Source of the DNA: Aquamicrobium lusatiense
GTDB taxonomy: Bacteria; Pseudomonadota; Alphaproteobacteria; Rhizobiales; Rhizobiaceae
NCBI RefSeq assembly: GCF_014201615.1
Contig: NZ_JACHEU010000001.1
Span: forward strand, 2,127,631 to 2,191,630
Length of the DNA stretch: 64,000 nucleotides
Direction of reading: 5' to 3'
Part shown: piece after piece, positions 25,631-33,789 of the stretch
Numbering within the stretch: position 1 is the stretch's first letter
Layout of the letters: each line of letters begins with the position of its first letter
Translations under genes and position numbers: made by a program
The notes under the pieces: model-generated
What the model was told of the DNA's origin: nothing
The model's input: only the letters and a program-made list of their open reading frames with translations
Databases searched by the model: none

Positions 25631-25855
25631 TCATTTGGCGGTCCGCATCCGGATCGCCTCGAACACCCGCCGCAAGGCGAAGGAACGCGCTATCGACACG
25701 ATGGTGAAGATGGCGCCCATCTTCAGGTTCTGCGCCAGCGTCGTGTGCAGGCCGAAGATCGGGAAGATCAGGATCTGCGTCATGACCGCGACGCCGTAGC
25801 CGACGATCACGTTGGCGACGGACTCGACCAGCGACATGAGGCGTGATTGCTTCAT
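25631..25855 (-). CDS. small two-pass phage membrane protein
   Basis: The 74-residue protein (MSLVESVANVIVGYGVAVMT, ILIFPIFGLHTTLAQNLKMG, FTIVSIARSFALRRVFEAIR) has two hydrophobic helices and a basic C-terminus. It matches a family of unnamed phage membrane proteins (DUF7220-like). Its ATG overlaps by ATGA the stop of the alternative frame that runs through the methyltransferase gene, while the methyltransferase itself stops ten bases earlier. Confidence 0.72.
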   Translation of the reverse strand: MKQSRLMSLVESVANVIVGYGVAVMTQILIFPIFGLHTTLAQNLKMGAIFTIVSIARSFALRRVFEAIRMRTAK

Positions 25856-26412
25856 GTCGCCGCCTCATCCATCGGCCAGCAATTCAGCCGCGAGAGTTCG
25901 CAGCGCATGCGCCGCAACCAGGGGGACCACGCCATTGCCACAGAGGCGAAGCCGGTCCACCCGGTGGGCCAGCCCATCAGTGCCTCGACGAACAGCGGGT
26001 TCAAGGTCCGGCGCGGCTCGGAGGTATCGCTCCCAGCCATCGGCATCACCAGGACCTGGCGGCCAAGCAGGCCGTTGACCGGCGTGTTCGCCAGCGTCGT
26101 CGCCCCGTCCTTGTGATCGCGGGCCGTCGGCGTCATCCACATCCCCGCCGCATGGGTCAGGTCCGCCGTCCGGCGATTGCCCGCGCTCGGCTTGCAGCCG
26201 TCGTTCGCCATCGGCGTCGGCCAATCCCGCGCCATGCGGTCCAGACCTTTCTCGTCCCTCCGCTCGCCACCCCGGCTGCGGAAACTGTCGATCTGCGGCG
26301 TCGGCCAGAGCGCGGCCGTGGTCGCCAGGTTCATGCCGTGCTGGCCTGCTTCCTGCGATGGCGTCGGCTTCGTCTGCCGGTTCTCGTTGGCGCTGGCCCT
26401 CGGCGTCGGCCA
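25852..26412 (-). other. second open frame in the methyltransferase 3' half
   Basis: In the -1-strand frame shifted against the methyltransferase gene, 186 codons read as an ordered protein-like sequence with four spaced motifs (LWPTPRASANEN, LWPTPQIDSF, DWPTPMANDG, MWMTPTARDHKDG) and a conserved-looking LNPLFVEALMGWPTGWTGF near the end. Proteins with this WPTP pattern and LMG.P.GW ending are familiar from phage methyltransferase C-termini. The frame ends in TGA that overlaps the next gene's ATG. It is open much further upstream without a convincing start. It could be reached by frameshifting, or be an old reading frame now overprinted. Confidence 0.4.
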
Positions 26413-27046
26413 GAGGCGCAGCAGTTCCGTCCGGTTCCCGCCACTCGATCGGGTGCCAGAGCAGGCGCGCGGGGTCGGCCAGCTCGTCCCCCTCGCGGAT
26501 GGCGAGGATGAACAGCCGCTCGCGTTTGTGGGGCGCGCCGACTTCCGCCGCCGTGAAGAGGCCTGCCGCAAGCTTGTAGCCCATGCCGACCAGTCCTGCG
26601 GCGACTTCGGGGAAGCCGAGGCGGAGATGATGGGCGACATTCTCGAGGAAGACGAAGGGCGGTTTGATTTCGCCGATGATGCGGGCGACATGGGGCCAGA
26701 GGTGGCGCGGGTCATCCGCACCCCGGCGCTTGCCCGCGACGGAGAACGGCTGGCACGGATAGCCCGCAGTAACGATGTCCACCGCGCCGCGCCATGGGCG
26801 GCCGTCGAAGGTTCCAACGTCGTCCCAGACAGGCGCGTGATCCAGGGACGCGTCTTCCATCCGCGCCACGAGAGTGGCTGCGGCGTAGGTTTCCCGTTCG
26901 ACATGGCCCACAGCACGATATCCGGGGCACGCGAGGTGCAGCCCGAGGTCGAGACCGCCCGCGCCGGAGCAGAGGGAGAGGCCGAAGAGGCATGCGTCTC
27001 CGGCCCCGGAAGCGCGTCCGGAGGAAGGTAAAGCCAGGTCATGCAT
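25865..27046 (-). CDS. phage DNA (cytosine-5) methyltransferase
   Basis: The 393-residue protein has motif I (FGLSLCSGAGGLDLGLHLAC), motif IV with the catalytic Cys (TAGYPCQPFSVAGK), motif VI (FVFLENVAHHL), motif VIII (GAPHKRERLFILA) and a C-terminal motif X (RLCGNGVVPLVAAHALRTL). It transfers a methyl group from SAM to cytosine. No partner endonuclease is adjacent, so it is likely an orphan enzyme that masks phage DNA. Residues of about 205-360 are unusual: Asp/Gly/Arg-rich with repeated LADA(D/E)G units, over a second open frame. The start is one base after the upstream stop. Confidence 0.88.
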   Translation of the reverse strand: MHDLALPSSGRASGAGDACLFGLSLCSGAGGLDLGLHLACPGYRAVGHVERETYAAATLVARMEDASLDHAPVWDDVGTFDGRPWRGAVDIVTAGYPCQPFSVAGKRRGADDPRHLWPHVARIIGEIKPPFVFLENVAHHLRLGFPEVAAGLVGMGYKLAAGLFTAAEVGAPHKRERLFILAIREGDELADPARLLWHPIEWREPDGTAAPLADAEGQRQREPADEADAIAGSRPARHEPGDHGRALADAADRQFPQPGWRAEGRERSGPHGAGLADADGERRLQAERGQSPDGGPDPCGGDVDDADGPRSQGRGDDAGEHAGQRPAWPPGPGDADGWERYLRAAPDLEPAVRRGTDGLAHRVDRLRLCGNGVVPLVAAHALRTLAAELLADG

Positions 27047-27047
27047 G

Positions 27048-28424
27048 TCACGCGGCGGTCTTGCGCTTTCGCGCGGGTTCGGGGGCGGCGTCCAGGTCCG
27101 GCGTATCGGCCGGGGCTTCGGCGTCGTCGCCCAGCCGCTCGGTTCTCACCTGCGCGAAGGTCCTGCCGTCGCCGTCGAGGATCGCGTCGCGGCCGGTCTC
27201 GGCCTGCCAGCGCTCCACGGCGACATCGACATAGGCCGGGCTGATCTCCATCGCAAAGACGCGGCGTCCGTTGGCCTCGCCTGCCATGATCTGAGAGCCG
27301 GACCCCGAGAAGGGTTCGTAGCAGAGGCCGCCGCGGGCGACGTGCTGGCGCATCGGGATGCCGAAGGCGTCGAGCGGTTTCGGCGTCGGATGGTCGGGGC
27401 GCTCGTCCTTGGCGAAGGACGGCATCTCCCAGGTCGACGGCAGTGTCTGCTCGGCCACCTTCGGCGGACGGTTCGGACGGCGCCAGCCCATGAAGCAGGG
27501 TTCGTGCTTCCAGAGGTAGTGGGACCGGGTCAGGACGCCTCGGTCCTTCACCCAGATGATCTGCTGATGGACGAAGGCCCCGGCTTTTTCCCAGCAGGCC
27601 TCCAGCATCGCCTGGCGGCGCGAGGCATGCCAGCAATACCAAGCAGCATTTTCGGCGATGGCTTCCGTCACGGCTGCAGCGATGAAGCCATCGTAAAGCT
27701 CGGCCCCCTGCGAACTGTCGTCCCAGGTCGTGCCATAGGACGCGGACCAGTCCTTGTTGCGGGTCGGATGGTTCGAGCCGTCGTAGTCCACGAGATACGG
27801 CGGGTCGGTCGCGAACAGCACCGCCCGCTCGCCATTCATCAGGCGGCGCACATCGGCAGCGCTGGTGCTGTCGCCGCAAAGGAGGCGATGGTCTCCGAGG
27901 ATCCACAGATCGCCCGTGCGCGACGCCGGGTTGCGGGGTGGTTCGGGGATGGTCACCGTCGGCACGGAGCCTCCGGCGCCACCTTCTTCACCGTCCGCCT
28001 CCGGCACGAAGGCCAGCAGCTTGTCCAACTCGCCATCGGAAAAGCCGACCAGCGACAGGTCGAAGTCTTCCGCCATCAGGTCGTTCAGTTCCGCCGACAG
28101 CAGCGCCTCGTCCCAGGTGCCGAGTTCCGTCAGCTTGTTGTCCGCGATCCGGTAGGCCCGCCGCTGCGCCTCGGTCAGATGGCCCAGCACGATCACCGGC
28201 GCTTCGGTCAGTCCCAGCTGGGTTGCGGCCAGCACGCGCCCGTGGCCCGCGATCAACTCCCCGTCCTCGGCGACGAGGCAGGGCACGGTCCAGCCGAACT
28301 CGGCCATGCTGGCGGCGATCTTCGCCACCTGGTCCGCCCCATGCGCCTTCGCGTTCTTCGCGTAGGGCTGGAGGCGCGACAGCGGCCACGTCTCGATCGC
28401 GTCCGGGGCGAAGCTCAGCGTCAT
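27048..28424 (-). CDS. ParB-N domain DNA methyltransferase (N4/N6)
   Basis: The 458-residue protein joins a ParB/Srx-like N-terminal domain (LQPYAKNAKAHGADQVAKIA, ELIAGHGRVLAATQLGL) to a beta-class amino-methyltransferase with the catalytic DPPY (LFATDPPYLVDYDGS), HPTPKPLDAF and the SAM motif YEPFSGSGSQIMAGE. This two-domain form is common in phages and prophages and usually modifies adenine. The ATG at 28424 is chosen because a GAGGAA ribosome site lies 11 bases upstream; a TTG nine bases earlier is less well placed. Confidence 0.9.
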   Translation of the reverse strand: MTLSFAPDAIETWPLSRLQPYAKNAKAHGADQVAKIAASMAEFGWTVPCLVAEDGELIAGHGRVLAATQLGLTEAPVIVLGHLTEAQRRAYRIADNKLTELGTWDEALLSAELNDLMAEDFDLSLVGFSDGELDKLLAFVPEADGEEGGAGGSVPTVTIPEPPRNPASRTGDLWILGDHRLLCGDSTSAADVRRLMNGERAVLFATDPPYLVDYDGSNHPTRNKDWSASYGTTWDDSSQGAELYDGFIAAAVTEAIAENAAWYCWHASRRQAMLEACWEKAGAFVHQQIIWVKDRGVLTRSHYLWKHEPCFMGWRRPNRPPKVAEQTLPSTWEMPSFAKDERPDHPTPKPLDAFGIPMRQHVARGGLCYEPFSGSGSQIMAGEANGRRVFAMEISPAYVDVAVERWQAETGRDAILDGDGRTFAQVRTERLGDDAEAPADTPDLDAAPEPARKRKTAA

Positions 28425-28433
28425 GGTGGGCAA

Positions 28434-28840
28434 GGTTCCTCGGTCGGGTGGATGCCGGTGGCTTCCGGACTCCGGATGCCGGGCCGGACTCCAAACGGAG
28501 TCCAGCGGCTACAAGCGGTGTCCGGTCGTAAGGCCAGCGTTCATTGGTGTTTGCGCGGGGCGTAAGTGGCTCCGGCTTCCGGGTGGCTTCCCAAAAATCC
28601 GGCCCTGTCGCTGGCGATGTCCCGCGCTTCGCCCGCCAGCATAGGAATGTCGCCAGGAAGGAACCGGAAACTGCCGTGAGGTGGACCCGGGCCGGACCCT
28701 CGCTGGATGCCGGGGTCCAGGTGGCCCCCGTCAACGCAAAGGGGAGAGCGAGCTTTCCAGCGCACTCTCCCCATCTTGCCTTCCGAATAGCATGGATCTG
28801 TTGCAGATGTCGAAGGAAAAAGTGTTGCAACACATTGGAG
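28434..28840. other. gene-free stretch in the early region
   Basis: About 400 bases between DUF6362 and the ParB-methyltransferase gene carry no convincing gene. Short frames exist on both strands, but they lack ribosome sites and protein-like composition. The sequence has repeated 'ccggactcc'-type runs and a hairpin at 28741-28772. It may hold a promoter for the two methyltransferase genes. Confidence 0.5.
28741..28772 (-). terminator. hairpin downstream of DUF6362
   Basis: GGGGAGAG (28741-28748) and CTCTCCCC (28765-28772) form an 8-bp perfect stem about 70 bases after the DUF6362 stop. The minus-strand 3' side has only three T, so termination may be weak or factor-assisted. Confidence 0.4.
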
Positions 28841-29221
28841 TCACTGCGCATTCAGGCGCGCGGCGATCTTGGTCAGCGCCAGTTGCCAGCGACGCCACGC
28901 TGTCGTGCGGTCGCAACCGAGCTCGCCGCTGATCTGCTTCCACGGCACCCGGGCCGCGCGCGACCAGACCAGTTTGCGCTCCGCCTCCTCGATCCAGAGC
29001 ACCCAGTCGAAGGTCTGCTCGAGCCGGGTGATCGCGGCGGCCGAGGGCCAGACCCGCATCGGCTGCGGCTCCATCGCCGCGATCTCGCGGCTCGTCCGCA
29101 CGATGTCGGGCCAGGTGTTGAAGTAGCCCTGCGCCTTGACCGGCGGCAGCTTGCGCAGGGTGCGGAACGCCTCCTCGAAATGATCGGCGACGCAGTCGGC
29201 GGTCCATTCGCGATCAGCCAT
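28841..29221 (-). CDS. DUF6362 HTH phage protein
   Basis: The 126-residue protein (WTADCVADHFEEAFRTLRKL, then PQPMRVWPSAAAITRLEQTF) ends in a putative HTH (VPWKQISGELGCDRTTAWRR). The W-rich N-terminal part matches DUF6362 phage proteins, which resemble truncated small terminases or transcription factors. It overlaps the upstream 66-codon gene by eight bases and closes the replication operon. Its role is not known. Confidence 0.75.
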   Translation of the reverse strand: MADREWTADCVADHFEEAFRTLRKLPPVKAQGYFNTWPDIVRTSREIAAMEPQPMRVWPSAAAITRLEQTFDWVLWIEEAERKLVWSRAARVPWKQISGELGCDRTTAWRRWQLALTKIAARLNAQ

Positions 29222-29414
29222 GGCGCGCCTCCCTGTCGGAAGGGCGCGGGCCGTAGAGCTTTTCGCCGAGTTGGCGGACCAGTTCACGCTCGGGCCAGGT
29301 GAGGCGGTCGTCATCGGCGGAGACCGCGAGGACGCCCTGTTCGTGCCAGCCCTCGCGCTTGACCTGCTCGGGATCGCGGCGTCGGCCGCCGTAGCCATGG
29401 GGGTGCCATCTCAT
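29214..29414 (-). CDS. small hydrophilic phage protein
   Basis: The 66-residue protein (MRWHPHGYGGRRRDPEQVKR, then DDDRLTWPERELVRQLGEKL) is basic and soluble, with a single short helix near the C-terminus. It overlaps the RuvC-like gene's stop and the DUF6362 start, so it belongs to a coupled three-gene unit. I recognise the type from alphaproteobacterial phages, without a function. Confidence 0.65.
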   Translation of the reverse strand: MRWHPHGYGGRRRDPEQVKREGWHEQGVLAVSADDDRLTWPERELVRQLGEKLYGPRPSDREARHG

Positions 29415-29950
29415 GCGACACCCCCGTTCGTCTCGATCGCCCAGAGCAGGATCGCGATAGCGTCGGCCTCGTTGTCGTCGGCCGGGCTGAAACCGCGGGC
29501 GCGGACGGCGGCGACCATGGCGGCCTTGTCGGCGTTGCCCTTGCCTGCGGCATGACGCTTGATCGTGCCGACCGGGACGCCCTCGTAGGGCACGCCACGC
29601 AGTTCCGCCCATGCGGTCAGCGTGGCCATGAGCCCGCCGTAGATGTGGCTCGCGTCGGTGCCTGCGTGGCGGCGTACCTCCTCGAACCAGATCGCAGCAA
29701 CAGGACCGGACAGCCGGTCGATCTCGGTCAGCCAGTTCGTGAAACGCAGGTAGCGCATGCCGCCCCCGTCGAAGCGGCCGGGGCGCAGCGAGACGGTGCC
29801 GCTGGTGATCAGGCCGTCATGTCCGCGGATTGCCCAGCCGGTCGAGGTGCCGAGGTCGAGCGCGAGGATGCAGCGGTTGCGGGGCGTGTCGAGCGGCAGC
29901 GATTCAAATCTTGCGCCGTCGCAATTCGGGATCAGAGTCGGCTGAGCCAT
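29411..29950 (-). CDS. RuvC-like Holliday-junction nuclease
   Basis: The 179-residue protein has the RNase H-fold acidic residues in order: CILALDLGTSTGWAIRG (Asp), AIWFEEVRRHAG (Glu) and the C-terminal DDNEADAIAILLWA (Asp). GTIKRHAAGKGNADKAAMVA between them is typical of phage RuvC-like resolvases. It probably resolves branched DNA before packaging. A GGAGA ribosome site precedes the ATG. The next 340 bases upstream are gene-free. Confidence 0.82.
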   Translation of the reverse strand: MAQPTLIPNCDGARFESLPLDTPRNRCILALDLGTSTGWAIRGHDGLITSGTVSLRPGRFDGGGMRYLRFTNWLTEIDRLSGPVAAIWFEEVRRHAGTDASHIYGGLMATLTAWAELRGVPYEGVPVGTIKRHAAGKGNADKAAMVAAVRARGFSPADDNEADAIAILLWAIETNGGVA

Positions 29951-30081
29951 GATGGGTCTCCTTTGCCGGTGGCCTGTGGTGGTGGAAGACGACGGCGGTC
30001 TGGTGCTTGGCGGTACGGGGCCGCCGTCGTCGGATCGGGAAGCACAAGGGAGCGTCACGGCGGCGCGCGCGGCTGGCCCGG

Positions 30082-30128
30082 ACGTATGGGAGGAGTGGCC
30101 AACCCTGTGGGGTGGCCCTCCCATACGT
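30082..30128. repeat. 47-bp inverted repeat
   Basis: ACGTATGGGAG (30082-30092) and CTCCCATACGT (30118-30128) are perfect inverted arms; inside them GGCCA (30097-30101) and TGGCC (30113-30117) extend the stem. It could be a transcript hairpin or a protein-binding dyad. Confidence 0.7.
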
Positions 30129-30190
30129 AGTATGGGGGTTTGACACCTAACTGTTCCGGGGAGGACAAGTAGCTGAAATCATTACGGAAT

Positions 30191-30208
30191 AAGACTTCAT
30201 GAAGTCTT
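30191..30208. repeat. 18-bp perfect palindrome
   Basis: AAGACTTCA (30191-30199) is followed directly by its reverse complement TGAAGTCTT (30200-30208). An uninterrupted dyad of this size in an intergenic region suggests an operator for a dimeric regulator. Confidence 0.65.
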
Positions 30209-30290
30209 CGGGCATGAGTTAGGGACCTGACTCTTATTTGCCCGTAACCCCTTGATTTCGTTGAGTGCACAGTTGGCGCTGTCATATGAG

Positions 30291-32612
30291 TCAGGCCTCA
30301 CTCATATGAGTTAGGTCGTCCTCCAGCCCCTCCGGGTAGACCCAGACGGCGGGGTTTTCGACCTGCAGGCAGAGCCCGGATTGGGGGCATTTGAAGTGGC
30401 TGGGCAGGACCGGACGGGCGGTTGTGGTGACCTCGCCGATGTCCGGATCGACCTCCTCGACAGGCGCGCCGAACTGCATGCCCTCGACGCAGAGATAGCC
30501 GAACCGCGACCGGGTGACGGGGAAGCCGAACCCCGAGGGGTCGCGCAGGAACTTCACGAAGCCCTTGGTCGCCAGCACGCTGAGGCGTTCACGGATCGTG
30601 TGCTTGCTGCCCAGACCGCCCCGGTTCTCGAAGGTCTCGGCGAACTGCATCGCGGTGTAGAGGCGCTCGCTCGCCGCCTCATCCAGCAGCATGCCGAGGA
30701 TGACATCGTGTTTGCGTAGCCGCTCGGCATCGAGCCTGGCCCCGACCTCCTTGCGCACCAGTCGCTCGTTCAGCGGGTTCAGTTCGACCCATTCGCCCTT
30801 CACCTTGTCGATCAGCTTGCCCGGCAGCGCGGGGCCGTTGCGCAGCTCGATCTCCAGCCTGCGGACGGTGCTGTCCTCGTCGGGCCGGTGCATGAGCAGC
30901 CCCGAGGTGTAGAAACCGCGCAGCGCGCTTGCGCCGGAGAGCGCGAGGAAGGGATCGTCCTTGACCTGATGCTTGGTGGCCTTGCGGGTGTGGTGGGCGA
31001 GGATGACGCCCGCGTCCGGATTGACCGCCTCGCGCAAAAGCTCCACCCGATCTTTCAGGAAGAACATCATGGCGGTGTTGTCGTTCTCGCCGCCGCCCTC
31101 AGGGCCGCCATCGAAGAGGTTGCGGATCGGGTCGATGACGATGATGTCGGGTGGCGCCTCGGGGAATGCGGCCCGGATCGCCTCGGCCACGCGGGCGACG
31201 CCTTCCGCGTCGAGCAGTAGCTTCAGCTTCGGCGTGGCGATGAAGGTGTCGCGCGCGGCGGCGATCACGGCGGCGGGCAGCGCGATCTGCTGCATGCGCT
31301 CGCGCAGATAGTGATACTGGATCTCGGCCTGCAGATAGAACACGCGCAGCGGCCGGGGCGGCGTGAAGCCGAGGAACGGCACGCCAGCGGCCATGTGCAC
31401 GAGCCATGAGATCAGGAAGTCGCTCTTGCCGACCTTGGGCGCGCCGCCCAGCACCAGGAGACCGCCCGGCGTCAGCACGCGCGGCCCGATGACGTCCTCG
31501 GGCATCGGGCTCGTGTCGTCGAGGAGCGCGCCAAGGCTGAAGGTCGGCAGCGGGCTGGTCGGGGCATCGACGTGGGCTGCGCGCAGGAGCGGCGGACCGT
31601 TGCGCTTCACATGCAGCGCCCAGAGCCGTTCGGACTCCGCCATGAGCCGATCGAGCGGCCACGATGGGCGCAGCATGGCGGCGTTGTAGCCGCAGATCGC
31701 CTCCCAGCCCGCGAAGGGGTCGAGGCGGCCCTCGTGCACCAGGCGCACGTAATGGCCGATGGCGGCGCTGGCCCCCTGGAAGCGGGACCAGTCGTCCACC
31801 GCGCCTTCGCGCACCGGCGTGGTGAGCACCGCGTCGATGCCGGGCTTCGCGGTCGGCGCGGCAACGTCGCTGGCGAAGCCCACACCGGGCAGCGGCGGCA
31901 TCTCGGCGACCTTCTCGGCGAAGTCCGCAAGGTCGACTTCGACGTCGCGCTGTTCGCGGATCTGCACGAGGCGCTGGTGGCCGTGCTTGTGATAGACTGT
32001 GCCGGGCACCCGGATCGGCTGGTGTGCCGAGCGGAAATGCGTGTCGCCGCCGACCTTCACGGCAATCTCGCCGCGCAGGCGACAGAGGGTGGAGAGATCA
32101 CCGCCCTCGGCGGGTTCGGTCAGTTTCCACCAGACATGGAGCTTCGCGGCGCCCTCTGGCGTGCGCCCGCCGCTTTCGATGATCAGCGTCGGCGTTCCGA
32201 TGTGGCGGGTGACATGATCCAGCTTGGCTGGTATATCGCCTGCGTCGAGATCGACGACGATGGCCCGCATCTGCAGCACATCGGCGGCGCGGGCCTGACC
32301 CTGTTCGGCGACCGTGCCGGGGATGACATAAACGGCGGCGCCTTCGCGGTTCGCCCATCCAGCGAAAGTTGCGAGTTTCTCGGGCGCGGTGTCGTCGGCC
32401 GGGATCCAGATGTTGTGCGGCTTGCCGTCTCGGCCCTGACCCTTGTCGACGAAACCCCGGAGCGGGATCAGCCCCTCGCACCAGCTGAACACGGTGTCGA
32501 GGAAGACGGCGATCTGCTGGGGATCAGGGTCGCAGCCGAACGGGTTCTCGGACGGTGGCCCGTCATTGAAGTCCATCCACGGGTTGAAATGCAGGATGCC
32601 GTCGTCGCTCAT
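30291..32612 (-). CDS. phage primase-helicase (PrimPol-like plus RepA-like ATPase)
   Basis: The 773-residue protein has an N-terminal archaeo-eukaryotic-primase-like part (RAIVVDLDAGDIPAKLDHVT, then SAHQPIRVPGTVYHKHG) and a RecA-type helicase from about residue 370: Walker A GGLLVLGGAPKVGKSDFL, Walker B DIIVIDPIRNLFDGG and sensor-like GVILAHHTRKAT. A winged-helix-like C-terminus follows (TIRERLSVLATKGFVKFL). It is probably the main replication protein of the phage. The ATG at 32612 overlaps the upstream nuclease stop. Confidence 0.82.
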   Translation of the reverse strand: MSDDGILHFNPWMDFNDGPPSENPFGCDPDPQQIAVFLDTVFSWCEGLIPLRGFVDKGQGRDGKPHNIWIPADDTAPEKLATFAGWANREGAAVYVIPGTVAEQGQARAADVLQMRAIVVDLDAGDIPAKLDHVTRHIGTPTLIIESGGRTPEGAAKLHVWWKLTEPAEGGDLSTLCRLRGEIAVKVGGDTHFRSAHQPIRVPGTVYHKHGHQRLVQIREQRDVEVDLADFAEKVAEMPPLPGVGFASDVAAPTAKPGIDAVLTTPVREGAVDDWSRFQGASAAIGHYVRLVHEGRLDPFAGWEAICGYNAAMLRPSWPLDRLMAESERLWALHVKRNGPPLLRAAHVDAPTSPLPTFSLGALLDDTSPMPEDVIGPRVLTPGGLLVLGGAPKVGKSDFLISWLVHMAAGVPFLGFTPPRPLRVFYLQAEIQYHYLRERMQQIALPAAVIAAARDTFIATPKLKLLLDAEGVARVAEAIRAAFPEAPPDIIVIDPIRNLFDGGPEGGGENDNTAMMFFLKDRVELLREAVNPDAGVILAHHTRKATKHQVKDDPFLALSGASALRGFYTSGLLMHRPDEDSTVRRLEIELRNGPALPGKLIDKVKGEWVELNPLNERLVRKEVGARLDAERLRKHDVILGMLLDEAASERLYTAMQFAETFENRGGLGSKHTIRERLSVLATKGFVKFLRDPSGFGFPVTRSRFGYLCVEGMQFGAPVEEVDPDIGEVTTTARPVLPSHFKCPQSGLCLQVENPAVWVYPEGLEDDLTHMSEA

Positions 32613-33379
32613 GCCGGCAGCCTCCAGCAGCGCTCGGCCCACGGGCAGAAGCGGCACTCGAAGAAGTCGGGCGTGGTGGCGATGCGCGGCAGCAACTCGC
32701 CCGCATCGGTCGCCTGCAGGATCCGCACGCCCCGGTCGGACATGCGCTGCGCGAGGTCGGCGTCGAATGGCACCAGTTCGTGGTGCATCTCGGCCGTGTC
32801 CTTGTTGATCGCGGTGAACACAGCAGGCGCGGCGCTGATGCCTGGCACGCTGGTTTCCATGTAGGCCTGATAGAGCGCGATCTGGGCGGCGTAGACCGGC
32901 TTCGACTTGGTCACGCCGTCCTTGACGCAGGCGCGCCAGTTCTTCGCGTTCATCGTCTTGCATTCCCAGAGGGCCGGAACGGCAAGACCGAAGCCCTCGG
33001 GCCCGGCGGCGATGATGCCATCAACATGGCCCCGGATGCGCCCGCCCGCGACCGAGAAGCCGAACTGGCCGCCATCGGGCCGGTTGCCCTTGCGGGTGTA
33101 GAGGTCGAAGCCCGCGCCGCGCAGCCAGGCGACGGCCAGATCCTCGAGCGTGTGGCCGATGGCGAAGATGCGCAGCGATTGGCCCGAGAAGTCCTGGCCC
33201 TCGTCCTTCGGCGTCGCGGTGAACTCGAACTGCAGCGCCCGCTCGCAGGCATGGCCGAGGCGCGAGCCGCCGAGATAGTCGCGGGGCGGCCGCGTCGCCT
33301 GATCGGCGGTGAGCGCCCGATCGACGGCGGCGTTGACTCGCTCGGCGAAGCTGGGCCGGTGATTGTAATCGAGGGTCAA
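32609..33379 (-). CDS. Cas4/RecB-like PD-(D/E)XK nuclease
   Basis: The 256-residue protein has GHTLEDLAVAWL, the catalytic GHVDGIIA, ALWECKTMNAKNW and AAQIALYQAYME in the order of Cas4/RecB-family exonucleases. Four cysteines (HACERA near residue 40 and FFECRFCPWAERCW at the end) fit the iron-sulfur cluster of that group. It probably processes DNA ends in recombination. It starts with TTG at 33379, overlapping the upstream stop, and the choice is supported by GGAGGTG five bases before. Confidence 0.82.
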   Translation of the reverse strand: MTLDYNHRPSFAERVNAAVDRALTADQATRPPRDYLGGSRLGHACERALQFEFTATPKDEGQDFSGQSLRIFAIGHTLEDLAVAWLRGAGFDLYTRKGNRPDGGQFGFSVAGGRIRGHVDGIIAAGPEGFGLAVPALWECKTMNAKNWRACVKDGVTKSKPVYAAQIALYQAYMETSVPGISAAPAVFTAINKDTAEMHHELVPFDADLAQRMSDRGVRILQATDAGELLPRIATTPDFFECRFCPWAERCWRLPA

Positions 33380-33786
33380 AACGGCACCTCCGGCGTCTGC
33401 GCCCGGGCGATGTCGGACATGGCCTCGCGGAAGCCCTCGACGGCTTCCTCGATCAGCGCGCGCACCTGCGCCTCGGTGAGTTCGGCAAGCGGGGTGGCCC
33501 AGCCGATCTCGTCCATCAGCAGAGCCACGCGCTTCATGGTGGCGGTGATCGCGGCGCGCTCTTCCTCGGTCAGGTCAACCATGGCGAAACGCTCCCGCGC
33601 CAAGCGCGTCCAGAAGGACTGGCAGGGCATCGAGCAGAACCAGACCGAAGGCCGAGGCTGCTTCGACCGGTGCGGATCGAACCAGCCAAAACCACGGGTG
33701 GGTTGCCGGCAGACAGCACAGAGCGTTCCACGCGGATGCCAGAGCCGCCGCCGGTCCTCGGCGGTGATGGGGGTGATGGAAGCCAT
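33376..33786 (-). CDS. DUF6511 phage protein with Cys-rich motif
   Basis: The 136-residue protein has a treble-clef-like metal site in the first 55 residues (CAVCRQPTRGFGWFDPHR, then WFCSMPCQSFW) and a helical C-terminal half (AQVRALIEEAVEGFREAM). This is the DUF6511 family of phage proteins. It is coupled to the downstream nuclease by a stop-start overlap. A DNA-binding or structural role in the replication module is inferred. Confidence 0.75.
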   Translation of the reverse strand: MASITPITAEDRRRLWHPRGTLCAVCRQPTRGFGWFDPHRSKQPRPSVWFCSMPCQSFWTRLARERFAMVDLTEEERAAITATMKRVALLMDEIGWATPLAELTEAQVRALIEEAVEGFREAMSDIARAQTPEVPF

Positions 33787-33789
33787 GGG

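Larger units (their letters stand above)
29951..30290. promoter_or_regulatory. repeat-rich intergenic region next to the primase gene
   Basis: This 340-bp gap between RuvC-like and primase genes is noticeably more AT-rich than its surroundings. It holds an 11-bp inverted repeat (30082-30128), an 18-bp perfect palindrome (30191-30208), four copies of GAGTYAGG in both orientations (30216-30233, 30288 and 30307), and two CATATGAG copies 20 bp apart (30281 and 30301). Such a cluster suits a replication origin or multi-site operator. No gene is supported; a 76-codon minus-strand frame here has no ribosome site. Confidence 0.5.

Noticed and set aside
28541..28774. A 77-codon minus-strand frame in the gap before DUF6362.
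   Set aside because: It overlaps the hairpin, has no ribosome site and looks compositionally random.
30055..30285. A 76-codon minus-strand frame in the gap between primase and RuvC-like genes.
   Set aside because: It has no ribosome site and runs through all the palindromes and repeats, which better explain the sequence.
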